From positions 61,434-125,433 of the forward strand of contig NZ_QGKL01000011.1 of NCBI RefSeq assembly GCF_003172895.1: DNA of 64,000 nt, written 5' to 3'. Position 1 is the first letter of the stretch; each line of letters starts with the position of its first letter. The stretch comes from Leucothrix arctica (GTDB taxonomy: Bacteria; Pseudomonadota; Gammaproteobacteria; Thiotrichales; Thiotrichaceae). Below the pieces are notes generated by a model. It was not told the origin of the DNA and ran no database searches. It was given only the letters and a program-made list of their open reading frames with translations. A program made the translations under genes and the position numbers. Below are positions 39,573-49,347 of the stretch, piece after piece.

Positions 39573-39675
39573 AGCGTCGTAATCTCAAAAAGTGACTTAA
39601 TGATGTGCTTAGTTGTTACTAAATAATAACTTATTTCTAAGCGGTAAACAGTCGCTTATAACAATGTTAGGGTAT

Positions 39676-39701
39676 AAAAAAGCGCCCCTAAAAAGGGACG
39701 C
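39676..39701 (-). terminator. Terminator after the DegP/DegQ gene
   Basis: GCGCCCCT paired with AGGGACGC (one mismatch) around an A-rich loop, followed by six T on the minus strand. Confidence 0.78.
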
Positions 39702-39731
39702 AAAGGGTACAACTATGGAGAGTCTTTAGTG

Positions 39732-41177
39732 TTACTTCGGAATATAGGCAGTGATGTAGCGTGCAGAGTCTTCACGAATAACCAATAGAGGAACCGCTTT
39801 GCCCTTAGGCGCGTCCTTCATTGCTTGCTTAAGGTCGTCACCAGAAGTGATTTCGCGCTTGTTGAACGACACAATGATGTCATTGATAACGATACCTGCT
39901 TCTTGGGCAATACTGTTAGCCATGACTTGGTTAACAACGACGCCACCCTTATAACTTGCACTAATCTTATCGCGCTGCTCTGGTGACAGTACGCCAACAA
40001 CAACACCTAACGATCCTTTAGTACGTGCGTCAGAGACAACTTCAGCCTTAGCATCTTTAGTCAGAGTGCCAACAGTTACGTCTAGTTTCTTCTCAGAACC
40101 TGCACGTATAACCGTTACAGAAACCACTTTACCGATCTCAGTATTACCCACTAATGGCGGTAAGTCAGATGACGTGTAAACCGGAGTGCTGTCATAAGTA
40201 ATGATTACATCACCGTGTTGGAAGCCTGCTTTATCTGCTGCACTGCCTTTCTCAATCTTAGACACTAGCGCGCCGGTTGGGCTTGGTAGGTTAAACGAGT
40301 CAGCTAAGTCTTGGCTTACATCTTGAATGTGTACGCCCAACTTACCGCGACTAACAAAGCCTTTTTCTTTCAACTGGTTAATAACATTTCTAACCGTATT
40401 TGACGGGATTGAGAATGAAATACCTTGGTAGCCACCGCTGCGGCTATAAATCATCGAGTTAACACCGACAACATTACCTTTCAAATCAAACAGTGGGCCA
40501 CCTGAATTACCAGGGTTTACCGCAACGTCTGTTTGAATGAATGGAACATACGTCGTGTTTGCTTGGTTTAAGCTACGTGCTAGTGCACTAACAATACCTT
40601 GTGAAGCACTGTGCTCAAGTCCAAATGGCGCGCCAATTGCAACAACCCACTGACCCACTTTAAGCTTAGAAGAGTCACCAATGGTTACTGCTGGTAAGTC
40701 TTTAGCATCAATTTTTAGTAATGCGATGTCGCTAGCTTCATCAACACCAATCAGCTTTGCATCTAGTTCACGACGATCTTTTAGTGTCACACGAATGCTT
40801 TCAGCGTCATCAATTACGTGAGCGTTCGTTACAACATAACCATCTGAAGATGTTATGAAGCCGGACCCTAATGAATTAAAAGGACGTGCTCTGCTTTGAC
40901 CTTGACTGTTTGAGTCAGGTTGCGGCATGTTTTTGAAAAATTCTCGAAGCTGTGGCGGCAGTGAATCAAGGTCTAAACCGCTGCTGGCGGCTGCCGTTGG
41001 GCTAGCGCTTCCTTTGGTTGCGATATTAACGACAGAGTTGCGATTCTTTTCGATCACATCCATGAGGTTAGGCAAGCCGTCGGCGATTGCAGGAATTGAT
41101 GCGACCATTAATAGGCCGGTGACGAGCATCGTACTGAATGCTTTAACTGTTGTTGGCTGAATTGCCTGGCGAATCAT
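39732..41177 (-). CDS. degQ: Periplasmic serine protease, DegP/DegQ (HtrA) family
   Basis: HtrA proteases degrade or refold damaged periplasmic proteins. The ATG at 41177, with GGAG 8 bases upstream, gives 481 residues: a signal peptide (about 1-33, cut after AIA), a trypsin-like domain with His in VTNAHVID, Asp in ASDIALLKID and Ser in NPGNSGGPLFD, then two PDZ domains (about 285-375 and 390-478). The upstream in-frame extension is Asn/Lys-rich and not a signal, so it is rejected. The degP versus degQ assignment is not certain. It is divergent from truC. Confidence 0.93.
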   Translation of the reverse strand: MIRQAIQPTTVKAFSTMLVTGLLMVASIPAIADGLPNLMDVIEKNRNSVVNIATKGSASPTAAASSGLDLDSLPPQLREFFKNMPQPDSNSQGQSRARPFNSLGSGFITSSDGYVVTNAHVIDDAESIRVTLKDRRELDAKLIGVDEASDIALLKIDAKDLPAVTIGDSSKLKVGQWVVAIGAPFGLEHSASQGIVSALARSLNQANTTYVPFIQTDVAVNPGNSGGPLFDLKGNVVGVNSMIYSRSGGYQGISFSIPSNTVRNVINQLKEKGFVSRGKLGVHIQDVSQDLADSFNLPSPTGALVSKIEKGSAADKAGFQHGDVIITYDSTPVYTSSDLPPLVGNTEIGKVVSVTVIRAGSEKKLDVTVGTLTKDAKAEVVSDARTKGSLGVVVGVLSPEQRDKISASYKGGVVVNQVMANSIAQEAGIVINDIIVSFNKREITSGDDLKQAMKDAPKGKAVPLLVIREDSARYITAYIPK

Positions 41178-41290
41178 TGTAAACTCCACTGGATTATTGT
41201 TGCGTGAAATATTGTCATGCACTTCATTACTAAATGTTTTCCGTTTGATTAAAAAATATTTATAAAGGCACAACAGGTAATATTCTCAAT

Positions 41291-42019
41291 ATGTTGGAAA
41301 TTCTTTATCAAGACAAGGCCATTGTGGCGATTAATAAACCCTCAGGTTTATTGGTCCACCGTAGTCCTATCGATAGGCACGAAACCCGCTTCGCAATTCA
41401 GCTTACACGTGATCAAATCGGCCAACATGTTTACCCTGTTCATCGTCTGGATAAACCCACGTCGGGTGTGTTGCTGTTTGCACTTTCTTCAGAGGTTGCC
41501 GCTTTGCTAACAAAGCAGTTTACCGAGAAGGCCATTTCCAAACGCTACTGGGCGGTTGTTCGTGGTTATACGGAAGATAGTGGGGTTGTGGATTACGCAT
41601 TACAAGAACAGCTGGATAAAATGACAGATCGTTTAGTTTCTCCAGACAAACCACCACAAGAGGCAGTAACTGACTATCAGTGCTTAAATAAAAGTGAGCT
41701 ATCTTATCCTGTTGGGCGCTACCAGACGGCACGTTACACGCTGGTTGAACTATCACCTAAGACGGGGCGCAAACACCAACTTAGACGACACATGAAACAT
41801 ATTTTTCACCCGATTGTGGGCGACACGTCGCATGGAGACGGTAAACAGAATATCTTTTTGCGGGATACATTTGGACTATCGCGTTTGATGTTACACGCGA
41901 AGTCGCTACAGTTAGCCCACCCAATGACGGGTGAGCCTTTGCATATTGAAGCAGGGTTGCCCGATGAGTTTTCGGAGATGTTAGCGAAGCTTAAGCTAAA
42001 CGGTTCTGCACAAGCTTGA
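41291..42019 (+). CDS. truC: tRNA pseudouridine(65) synthase TruC
   Basis: TruC converts U65 of tRNAs to pseudouridine. The 242-residue protein is of the RluA superfamily: INKPSGLLVHRS, the catalytic HRLDKPTSGVLLFA, YTLVELSPKTGRKHQLRRHM, and RLMLHAKSLQLAHP. It is short and has no S4 domain, as expected for TruC rather than RluC/D. Its last 29 bases overlap the 3' end of the converging amidohydrolase gene. Confidence 0.9.
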   Translation: MLEILYQDKAIVAINKPSGLLVHRSPIDRHETRFAIQLTRDQIGQHVYPVHRLDKPTSGVLLFALSSEVAALLTKQFTEKAISKRYWAVVRGYTEDSGVVDYALQEQLDKMTDRLVSPDKPPQEAVTDYQCLNKSELSYPVGRYQTARYTLVELSPKTGRKHQLRRHMKHIFHPIVGDTSHGDGKQNIFLRDTFGLSRLMLHAKSLQLAHPMTGEPLHIEAGLPDEFSEMLAKLKLNGSAQA

Positions 42020-43154
42020 CCCAATAACTTGCACCCAGCGCTGAGACATCGTCATTAAAGTCATAGTGAGCGTTGTGTAGCATGCAGCCACCTTCGCCTT
42101 CACCATTGCCGACCCAAATATACGCACCGGGCAGGGCTTCCAGCATATAACCAAAATCTTCTGCAGCCATGCTTGGGTGTAAGTCACGTTGGACGTGCTC
42201 AGCGCCAACAACATCACTAGCAGCTTGCGCGGCATAACCCGCATGTTCCGGTGTGTTGATCGTCGCAGGGTAATGATTGACTAGTGTTAACTCACCTTTC
42301 GTACCGAAGGTTGCACAGATCCCATCTATCACTTCACCCATGCGTTTTAACAACATATCACCGTCTTCATTATGGTAGTAACGAATGGTGCCTGAGATGT
42401 TTACATCGTCAGGGATAACGTTGTGGGCATGTCCTGCGTTTATTTTGGTGATACTTAATACGGCAGACTTAAACGGTGATTTGTTACGAGAGATAATGCT
42501 CTGCAGTGCAGTGATTAACTGTGCGCTCGCAACGATAGGGTCAGTGACTTTATCCGGCATTGCCGCATGGCCACCATGGCCAGTTATTTTGATGTCAAAC
42601 GTACGAACTGCAGCCATAACCGCCGTATCGTGAACCGCAAATTCACCTGCTGCTAGTCCCGGCCAGTTGTGCATGCCGTAGACTTCTTTACAGGGGAAAC
42701 GTTCGAATAGACCTTCATCAATCATAACTTTTGCACCCGCATCACCTTCCTCAGCAGGTTGGAAAATGCAATGTACCGTGCCTTTGAATTGATTGTTTTT
42801 GATCAGGTAAGCAGCCGCACCTAGTAGCATGGTACTGTGACCATCATGACCGCAACCGTGCATATGGCCTTCATGTAGCGACTTATGAGCAAAGTCATTG
42901 GCTTCTAGTATTGGCAGCGCGTCCATGTCTGCTCTTAAACCAATATGATCACCGTCTTCTGTGCCTTTTATAGTGGCGACGATCCCCGTCACCGCGATAC
43001 CTCGGACAAAAGGAATGTCTAGTGATGTTAAAATTTGTGCAATGTAGTCGCTTGTTTTTAGCTCTTTGAAGGACAGTTCTGGGTGCTGGTGCAGCCAGTG
43101 TCTCCACGTAATCATCTGCTGGTGTAACGGTGAGGCCGTTTCGATAGGATTCAT
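41991..43154 (-). CDS. M20-family amidohydrolase (hippurate hydrolase-like)
   Basis: A 387-residue metal-dependent amidohydrolase of the M20D group, which splits N-acyl amino acids such as hippurate or N-acetyl-diamino acids. Motifs include RHWLHQHPELSFKE, GLRADMDALPI, MHGCGHDGHSTMLLG (Cys/His metal ligands), QPAEEGDAGAKVMI (catalytic Glu) and the C-terminal MAAEDFGYMLE and LHNAHYDFND. The substrate is not deducible. It follows phoR by 25 bases on the same strand and could be cotranscribed with phoBR. Confidence 0.9.
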   Translation of the reverse strand: MNPIETASPLHQQMITWRHWLHQHPELSFKELKTSDYIAQILTSLDIPFVRGIAVTGIVATIKGTEDGDHIGLRADMDALPILEANDFAHKSLHEGHMHGCGHDGHSTMLLGAAAYLIKNNQFKGTVHCIFQPAEEGDAGAKVMIDEGLFERFPCKEVYGMHNWPGLAAGEFAVHDTAVMAAVRTFDIKITGHGGHAAMPDKVTDPIVASAQLITALQSIISRNKSPFKSAVLSITKINAGHAHNVIPDDVNISGTIRYYHNEDGDMLLKRMGEVIDGICATFGTKGELTLVNHYPATINTPEHAGYAAQAASDVVGAEHVQRDLHPSMAAEDFGYMLEALPGAYIWVGNGEGEGGCMLHNAHYDFNDDVSALGASYWVKLVQNRLA

Positions 43155-43179
43155 AGTGGAGACTCTTTATGTGCTGTTA

Positions 43180-44532
43180 TTAAACGTCCAGTATAGGTGT
43201 TTCCTCGTCACTTGTGAAAGGTGGATCCATCACTCGTTCAATCGGAAATGTGCAGCGGAAAGTACTTCCTTTACCGACTCGGCTGGTGATTTTTAGTGCC
43301 GCATCGTGCCTTTGAAGCGCATGTTTAACAATCGCTAAACCAAGACCTGTGCCACCTTCGGCACGAGAGCGACCTTTATCTGCACGATAAAAACGTTCAG
43401 TCAGTCTGTCGATGTGTTGTTCTTCTATACCAAGGCCTGTGTCGACCACTTCCATGACCGCGTTGTTTGCTGTTTGATACCAACGAATGGTGATAGTGCC
43501 TTCTTCTGGTGTGTAATGAACAGCATTGGCGATCAGGTTAGAAAATACACCATGAAGCTCGCGAGTATTCCCTAGTAGCCATTGGTCTGAGTCTATGGCC
43601 AACTTTATGTCATGGTTTCTGCTACCACTTAAAATGATGGCGTCATCCGCGATGCCCTTAAGCATATCAGGCACTGGGACTTCATTTTGGTGGTTACTGC
43701 TTTGCTCACTTTCTAAATTTGATAATGTCAGTAGGTCTTCTACCAAACGAGTCATGCGGTCTGATTGCTGCTTCATTTGGTGGAAGATAGGTGCGTAAGC
43801 TTCTAGCTCGGGTTGATCATCGTCATCTAAGGTTTCGATGTAACCAACGATGACACTCAGCGGTGTTCGTAGCTCGTGCGAAACATTGGCAACAAAGTCC
43901 TGACGCACTTGTTCCATATGGTGTAGTTTGCTGAAGTCTTGAATGATTAAAAGGTGCTTGTCAGCATAGTTAATCATTCGAATATCAAGTTTGATTTTAG
44001 GGTCGTACGGTGAGTCTAAACGCAGATTTTCTCCAATGACTTTGTCTTGGTAGAAGTGAATAAAACTAGGGTCACGTACTAAGTTAGTAATGTGACTGCC
44101 TATATCTTCTTTTTTGCGTAGCCCTAACAAGGCTTCAGCTTTGTCGTTGCACCACTCGATGCGGCTGAGCTCATCGAGAATAATGACACCGTCGGGTAAC
44201 GCTAAGCTGGCTTTACGAAATTGCCCAATTAGCCCGCGAGAGCGGATGTCGCTTGCTTGGTGGGCTTTATTTTTTTGATGTACTTTACTCGCAAATAAAC
44301 TCCAAATGCCAAATAGCTCATCCGGAGGGCCGTGGCTTTTTCTCAAGCTGAGCCATTCCAGTAACAACTTTGCTTGGTAGATATGGTAGCAACTGAAACC
44401 AACCAAGCCGACCAGTAGCAAAACGGTAATAGGTATACCAGTGGTATATAGAAGTGCGCAGGCAAAGACGATCGCAAAAACTATTTTCAGTTCTCTGGTG
44501 ATGACTTCGCTAAAGAACGTGCCCCAACTCAT
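43180..44532 (-). CDS. phoR: Phosphate sensor histidine kinase PhoR
   Basis: PhoR phosphorylates PhoB under phosphate limitation and is held in check by PstSCAB-PhoU. The 450-residue protein has two N-terminal membrane helices (about 12-50) with hardly any periplasmic loop, a PAS domain (about 110-200), the HisKA box VANVSHELRTPLSVIVGYIE with the phospho-His, and the ATPase boxes NLIANAVHYTPEEG, DTGLGIEEQHIDRLTERFYR and GGTGLGLAIVKHAL. It follows phoB by 9 bases. Confidence 0.95.
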   Translation of the reverse strand: MSWGTFFSEVITRELKIVFAIVFACALLYTTGIPITVLLLVGLVGFSCYHIYQAKLLLEWLSLRKSHGPPDELFGIWSLFASKVHQKNKAHQASDIRSRGLIGQFRKASLALPDGVIILDELSRIEWCNDKAEALLGLRKKEDIGSHITNLVRDPSFIHFYQDKVIGENLRLDSPYDPKIKLDIRMINYADKHLLIIQDFSKLHHMEQVRQDFVANVSHELRTPLSVIVGYIETLDDDDQPELEAYAPIFHQMKQQSDRMTRLVEDLLTLSNLESEQSSNHQNEVPVPDMLKGIADDAIILSGSRNHDIKLAIDSDQWLLGNTRELHGVFSNLIANAVHYTPEEGTITIRWYQTANNAVMEVVDTGLGIEEQHIDRLTERFYRADKGRSRAEGGTGLGLAIVKHALQRHDAALKITSRVGKGSTFRCTFPIERVMDPPFTSDEETPILDV

Positions 44533-44541
44533 TTAGTGTGC

Positions 44542-45231
44542 CTATTGAGTTGGCGAGAGTCTGTAGCCAACACCGCGAACGGTTTGGATGAGTTTGTCAT
44601 ATTGCCAAGGGGCCAATGATTTTCGTAAGCGCAATATATGTACATCTACAGTACGTTCCTCAACGTAGGTATTTCTCCCCCACACATGATCAAGTAGGGC
44701 ACCTCGGCTATAAACACGGTTTGGATTTTCCATTAAAAAGTTTAGCAGACGGAACTCCGTCGGACCCAACTCTAAAAGATTATCGTCCACTGTGACGCGA
44801 TGACTTGCTTTGTCTAAGCGAAGGTTTAACGTTGTTAAAACCTCATCATCTTTTTTGTGCAACGTATTGCGACGCAACACCGCTTGAATACGTGCTATCA
44901 GTTCTTTAGGTGAAAACGGCTTGCTAACGTAGTCGTCAGCACCAGAGTTCAATCCGGTAATTTTATCATCTTCTGTCGTTTTAGCAGTCAGCATGATGAC
45001 GGGAATATTGCTGGTAAATTTGTCTTTCTTTAGGCTTCGAACTAATTCGATACCTGTTGAGTCCGGCAACATCCAATCCATTAGAATGAGGTCGGGTTGT
45101 GTCTCGTTTAGTTGACACTGAGCTTGTCGAGCGTCGCCCGCTTCAATGGTGTTATAGCCTGCACGCTTAAGTGCAAAACCTAACATATGACGGATCGGCT
45201 GCTCATCTTCTACTAGAAGTATAGTTTCCAT
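44542..45231 (-). CDS. phoB: Phosphate response regulator PhoB
   Basis: PhoB binds Pho boxes and activates phosphate-starvation genes. The 229-residue protein has a receiver domain (1-120; acidic VEDE, phospho-Asp in ILMDWMLPDSTG, Lys in DYVSKPFS) and a winged-helix OmpR-type output domain ending in RTVDVHILRLRKSL and IQTVRGVGYRLS. First gene of phoB-phoR. A Pho box lies 47 bases upstream, implying autoregulation. A paralogue is at 58155. Confidence 0.95.
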   Translation of the reverse strand: METILLVEDEQPIRHMLGFALKRAGYNTIEAGDARQAQCQLNETQPDLILMDWMLPDSTGIELVRSLKKDKFTSNIPVIMLTAKTTEDDKITGLNSGADDYVSKPFSPKELIARIQAVLRRNTLHKKDDEVLTTLNLRLDKASHRVTVDDNLLELGPTEFRLLNFLMENPNRVYSRGALLDHVWGRNTYVEERTVDVHILRLRKSLAPWQYDKLIQTVRGVGYRLSPTQ

Positions 45232-45277
45232 AATAACTTCTGCTATGTGGCTTTATCAGATCAGCTATTACAACAGA

Positions 45278-45299
45278 GCTATGTGTCAGCTATGTGACA
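45278..45299 (-). promoter_or_regulatory. Putative Pho box of phoBR
   Basis: On the minus strand, TGTCACA-TAGC-TGACACA-TAGC: two 7-bp half-sites in tandem with an 11-bp period, the Pho-box design. It lies 47 bases before the phoB start codon. Confidence 0.62.
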
Positions 45300-45387
45300 A
45301 GGCAGGTATTATTACTCAAAGTGAGTAAATAAGTAATGTAATTTGGGACGGTATTTGGCTATAGGTTATACTTCATCGGTGTTTATA

Positions 45388-45416
45388 TTGACACTTTCAT
45401 GGCTTGCTGAGATGAT
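45388..45416 (+). promoter_or_regulatory. Putative sigma-70 promoter of the ter cluster
   Basis: A perfect TTGACA (45388-45393) with a 17-base spacer and GATGAT as -10. The terC leader would be about 95 bases. The leader was searched by eye for a yybP-ykoY riboswitch, which often precedes terC-type genes, and none was seen. Confidence 0.5.
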
Positions 45417-45517
45417 TCGCGCCATCAAATATAGTGGCTTATAACTAATTAAATGTAGTATTAGGTTTACTCCAAATAAAAATAAACCCCCCATTCTTCA
45501 TAGGTATCAGCTTACTA

Positions 45518-46537
45518 ATGGACACACTTTTTAAGTATTATAAAGGCAGTTTTTTACTCTTTTTTCTCGGTATTGTGGCTGCTTTTTTTCTTGGCGGAAT
45601 GCAGGCCGTATTTATCATCCTGATCCTTTGTATTTTAGAAATATCGTTGTCGTTTGATAACGCGGTGGTGAACGCTACTGTATTGAAAGACATGAGTGAA
45701 GTCTGGCGTCGCCGTTTCTTGACATGGGGGATTCTTATCGCTGTCTTTGGGATGAGAATTGTATTTCCTGTCGTGATTGTCAGTATTGTTTCAGGGCTAT
45801 CGCCTTGGGCAGCCTTAGAAGTAGCGGTGAATGATCCTGATGCATACGCGGCTTATATGACCTCTGCCCACATATCCATCATGGCCTTTGGTGGTGCTTT
45901 CTTGATGATGGTTGGTCTAAGCTTTTTCTTTGATGATGACAAAGACCACTGGATTCCAGTGATTGAAAATCCTTTGTCTAGAATCAGCAATATCCCTTTT
46001 GTTGCTTATATTTTGGCGCTTTTGATCGTCGCAGTGATGGGCTTTTTAGTGTTATCAGGAGAGGATTCTCAGTCTTTTTTAACCGCTGGCGTTTCGGGTG
46101 TATTGGTGTTTTTCGTTATTGAAAAAATAACTGAGTATATGGAGCATATTGAGAAAAAACGTGCAGTAGAGCAGGCCGCAAAAAGTGGTGCAGCCATGTT
46201 TTTATACCTTGAAGTACTTGATGCATCCTTCAGTTTTGATGGCGTAATAGGTGCTTTTGCAATTACAACGGATATCTTTATTATTGCAATTGGCTTGGGT
46301 GTTGGTGCGATGTTTGTGCGCTCCATGACAATTATGTTAGTTGAAAAAGGAACGCTAGAAGAGTATGTGTATTTGGAGCATGGCGCGTTTTACGCGATTG
46401 TTGCGTTAGCAAGTATCATGTTCATCAAGACAGTTGGGCATGTGCCAGAGGTGTTAACAGGGCTAATTGGTGCTGGTTTTATCTGTGTTGCATTTATTCA
46501 TTCAATTATGCTCAAAAGAAAAGAACAAACGAATTAA
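45518..46537 (+). CDS. terC: TerC family membrane protein
   Basis: TerC is an inner-membrane protein of the tellurium-resistance/Ter stress system, thought to anchor a Ter complex and perhaps move metal ions. The 339-residue protein has 8-9 hydrophobic helices and the family signature ISLSFDNAVVNATVLKDM near residue 43 and a second acidic motif DASFSFDGVIGAFAIT near 230. Full length. It is first of an eight-gene same-strand run (terC, terZ/D, terA, terB, terD and three biosynthetic genes) with short gaps. Confidence 0.95.
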   Translation: MDTLFKYYKGSFLLFFLGIVAAFFLGGMQAVFIILILCILEISLSFDNAVVNATVLKDMSEVWRRRFLTWGILIAVFGMRIVFPVVIVSIVSGLSPWAALEVAVNDPDAYAAYMTSAHISIMAFGGAFLMMVGLSFFFDDDKDHWIPVIENPLSRISNIPFVAYILALLIVAVMGFLVLSGEDSQSFLTAGVSGVLVFFVIEKITEYMEHIEKKRAVEQAAKSGAAMFLYLEVLDASFSFDGVIGAFAITTDIFIIAIGLGVGAMFVRSMTIMLVEKGTLEEYVYLEHGAFYAIVALASIMFIKTVGHVPEVLTGLIGAGFICVAFIHSIMLKRKEQTN

Positions 46538-46581
46538 GCCTAAAAATAATATTACTAATTTTCAAATAGGAGATCACGACA

Positions 46582-47187
46582 ATGGCAATCAGTCTAGAGA
46601 AAGGCCAACGAGTTAGTTTAGAAAAAAATGGTGGACAATTAAGCCGTGTTTGCGTGGGTGTGAACTGGGGTGCCATAGAGAAAAAAGGTTTCTTTGGGAC
46701 TAAGAAAAAAGCGGTTGATTTGGATGCTAGCGTTGGCTTCTTTGATGCAAATAAGACCTTAATGGACGTCGTCTACTTCGGTCAACTAAAGAGCAAAGAT
46801 GGTTCAGTGAGTCACAGTGGTGATGACCGTACTGGCGATGTTGATGGTGATGATGGCCTAGATAACGAAATCATTACGGTTGAGTTGAACCGTGTTCCTG
46901 CAGAAGTTGCACATGTTGCTGTGCTATTGAATAGCTTCCAAGGTGATGACTTTGCGACGATTCCATTCGCTACAGTGAGATTGTACGAAGGTACACCTGA
47001 GCGAGTAGACAGTGTTTTAGCAGACTACAATATTGCTAATGACGCAAAGTTCAAAGGTGCAGTATCAATGGTTTTAGGTGTGTTATATCGCCATAACTCA
47101 GGCTGGAAATTTAAAGCAGTAGGTGACCCTACTCAAGACAAAGGCCTAGAAGACACATTGAAAACAACTGCTAGCTCATACCTCTAA
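46582..47187 (+). CDS. terZ: TerD-domain protein (TerZ-like)
   Basis: A 201-residue single TerD-domain protein. ISLEKGQRVSLEKNGG at the N-terminus, VDLDASVGFFD (calcium-binding DxDxS), HSGDDRTGDVDGDDGLDNE (second acidic metal loop) and YRHNSGWKFKAVGDP are typical. Within the five-gene enteric set, its start and KKKAVDLDAS segment are closest to TerZ in my reading, but TerX or TerE cannot be excluded. TerD domains are cytosolic calcium sensors in the Ter system. Follows terC by 44 bases with AGGAG upstream. Confidence 0.88.
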   Translation: MAISLEKGQRVSLEKNGGQLSRVCVGVNWGAIEKKGFFGTKKKAVDLDASVGFFDANKTLMDVVYFGQLKSKDGSVSHSGDDRTGDVDGDDGLDNEIITVELNRVPAEVAHVAVLLNSFQGDDFATIPFATVRLYEGTPERVDSVLADYNIANDAKFKGAVSMVLGVLYRHNSGWKFKAVGDPTQDKGLEDTLKTTASSYL

Positions 47188-47206
47188 TATTTTTGATGGT
47201 GACTGA

Positions 47207-48253
47207 ATGATGCAACGACTCATTTCAGGACAAAAAGTGGCGTTGACGGATGTCAGCTATCGATTGCAGATAGATATATCCAGTTGGCAGTGGGGGGTGA
47301 TTGTGCTTAAAGCAGGTCACTCTGCTATTTTGTCGTCTGATGATTTAGGGTTAACGCGTGATGGTAATCAACTGATGGTTGATTTTCAGAGCTTGGATTC
47401 CTCTATCGAAAGGATAGTCATTTTTATTCATACCAATGCCTCTGATGAGTTGAACACTGAGGCGCTAAGTACGACTTTATATCCAGGGTCATCTGATCAA
47501 GCACAGTTCAATATTTTACTTGAACAGCAATCTCGTTCAGAAAGGGCATTGAATTTACTAGAAATGTACCAACATAAGGGTAAGTGGAAGGTAAGTTGTG
47601 TGTGTCAGGGTTTTGTTGAGGGTTTAGACCGTTTGTTAGGTCTGTATAAACTCAATAGGCCGGTCAGTCACTCATTAAATAAACCAGCACCTCAACGAAC
47701 AAAACCTGCTGTGAATAATGGTAAGGGAAGTATCGAGATGAGTTGGGATATGGCTGAAGAGAGTCAGCATTCTCCACAAAAACTATACGTTGGTAGTCAG
47801 TTTAATGTGATTTCTGATTTTCGTATTGGTTGTTTTTACCAGCTACGCAATGGTCAGGTTGGGCTTGCGCATAGTATAGAAAAAAGTGAGTCGGGATCTT
47901 TTATTGGTGTACCGTATATAGAAGCCTCTCGAGAGCTGGATAAGCATTTTGAGCAGTTGAAGATTAATCTGCAATACCAGCATAAGTTACACCGTTACTT
48001 AATATTTGCCTTCATGGTTGAAGGGTATGGGTATTGGAAGGCACACAATATCAAAATCAACGTTCAGGTTGATGGTGTGGAGCCAACGATATTAACCCCC
48101 GATTCTCTGATGGTTAAGCCAGTTCACGCGGTTGCGATGCTGGAGTTTGATCAAGGAAATACCGAGCTAACGCCATTGAATGAATACTTTGAAAACTTAC
48201 CTTCCATGGATCAAGCGTATGGTTGGGGTTTGCAATGGCGTCAAACACAGTAA
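47207..48253 (+). CDS. terA: TerA-like protein (two TerD-related domains)
   Basis: A 348-residue protein matching the TerA design: an N-terminal TerD-like domain (1-150, ending YQHKGKWKVSCVCQGFVEGL) that has lost the DxDxS calcium motif, a proline-rich linker (about 155-175), and a C-terminal domain (about 195-345, with GCFYQLRNGQVGLAHSI and FAFMVEGYGYWKAHN). E. coli TerA is about 385 residues. It lies between terZ and terB as in known ter operons. Confidence 0.85.
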   Translation: MMQRLISGQKVALTDVSYRLQIDISSWQWGVIVLKAGHSAILSSDDLGLTRDGNQLMVDFQSLDSSIERIVIFIHTNASDELNTEALSTTLYPGSSDQAQFNILLEQQSRSERALNLLEMYQHKGKWKVSCVCQGFVEGLDRLLGLYKLNRPVSHSLNKPAPQRTKPAVNNGKGSIEMSWDMAEESQHSPQKLYVGSQFNVISDFRIGCFYQLRNGQVGLAHSIEKSESGSFIGVPYIEASRELDKHFEQLKINLQYQHKLHRYLIFAFMVEGYGYWKAHNIKINVQVDGVEPTILTPDSLMVKPVHAVAMLEFDQGNTELTPLNEYFENLPSMDQAYGWGLQWRQTQ

Positions 48254-48280
48254 TTTTAAAATAAATTTAAGGGAGTCATT

Positions 48281-48733
48281 ATGAGCTTTGCCAATTTTAT
48301 GTCTGATTTGAAAAACAAGGCAAGTGGTTTAAAAGACGAAATATCGAAATTTAAAAACAAAAAATTCCTCAATGCTGCCACAGCAGGTGCAGCGCTAATT
48401 GCGATGGCTGATGGAGAATTGGATTCTGAAGAAAAGAAGAAGATGCTCAAGTTCATTGAAAGTAATGACGCACTATCTGTCTTTAAAACATCGGAAGTGA
48501 TTGGTTCTTTCAAAGAGTACATTGAGAACTTTGAGTTTGACCAAGATATTGGTGAGTCAAAAGCGTATGAGGCGATTAATCTTCTTAGAGGTAATGAGGT
48601 TGAGTGCCGTACAGTGATGCGCTTGATTTTATCTGTTGCAGCAGCAGATGGCGTTTTTGACGATAATGAAAAAGCAGTTGCAAGAAAAATCGCGGTTGAG
48701 TTAAATCTTTCCCCGAGTGATTTCGAACTTTGA
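48281..48733 (+). CDS. terB: Tellurite resistance protein TerB
   Basis: A 150-residue all-helical cytosolic protein. NAATAGAALIAMADGELDSEEK and LSVAAADGVFDDNEKAVARK are the two acidic metal-binding segments of TerB. Length equals the E. coli protein (151). In the Ter model it bridges TerC and TerD. GGGAG ribosome site 8 bases before the ATG; gap of 27 bases from terA and from terD. Confidence 0.95.
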   Translation: MSFANFMSDLKNKASGLKDEISKFKNKKFLNAATAGAALIAMADGELDSEEKKKMLKFIESNDALSVFKTSEVIGSFKEYIENFEFDQDIGESKAYEAINLLRGNEVECRTVMRLILSVAAADGVFDDNEKAVARKIAVELNLSPSDFEL

Positions 48734-48760
48734 AAGTCAAATAAAAAAGGAGTAGTAAAA

Positions 48761-49339
48761 ATGGGTGTTTCATTACAAAAAGGCGGCAACGTTTCTTTAG
48801 AGAAAGTTGCTCCAGGTATGACAAAGTGTGTCTTAGGTTTAGGTTGGGATACGCGCGCGACAGATGGTGCAGATTTTGATTTGGATGCTTCTGTATTCAT
48901 GGTTGGCGAAAATGGCCAAGTACGCGGCGACAGTGACTTTATTTTTTACAACAACTTGAAGTCGACTGAAGGTTCAGTTGAGCATACTGGTGACAACCTA
49001 ACGGGTGAAGGCGACGGTGACGATGAGTCAGTTAAAGTTAATTTGCCACTTGTTCCAGCAGATGTTTCAAAAATCATCTTGGGTGTCACTATTCATGACG
49101 GTGAAGCTAGAGGTCAGAACTTCGGCCAAGTTTCGAATGCGTTCATTCGTATTGTGAACCAAGATAATAATGAAGAAGTTGCTCGTTATGATTTATCTGA
49201 GGATTACTCTGTTGAAACTGCGTTAGTTTTTGGTGAACTTTACCGTCACAACGGCGCTTGGAAGTTCAAGGCAATTGGACAAGGTTTCGCTGGCGGCTTA
49301 AGCCCAATGGCAAAACAATACGGTGTTAGTGTTGGTTAA
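48761..49339 (+). CDS. terD: Calcium-binding TerD/TerE protein
   Basis: A 192-residue TerD-domain protein close to enteric TerD/TerE in length and sequence: [62 protein letters not shown] (acidic calcium loop) and [16 protein letters not shown]. Both calcium motifs are intact. It completes the terC-Z-A-B-D core; no separate TerE is present. Confidence 0.93.
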   Translation: MGVSLQKGGNVSLEKVAPGMTKCVLGLGWDTRATDGADFDLDASVFMVGENGQVRGDSDFIFYNNLKSTEGSVEHTGDNLTGEGDGDDESVKVNLPLVPADVSKIILGVTIHDGEARGQNFGQVSNAFIRIVNQDNNEEVARYDLSEDYSVETALVFGELYRHNGAWKFKAIGQGFAGGLSPMAKQYGVSVG

Positions 49340-49347
49340 TACCCTGC

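Noticed and set aside
45330..45517. Manganese (yybP-ykoY) riboswitch in front of terC
   Set aside because: The conserved loop sequences of that riboswitch are not visible in the leader.
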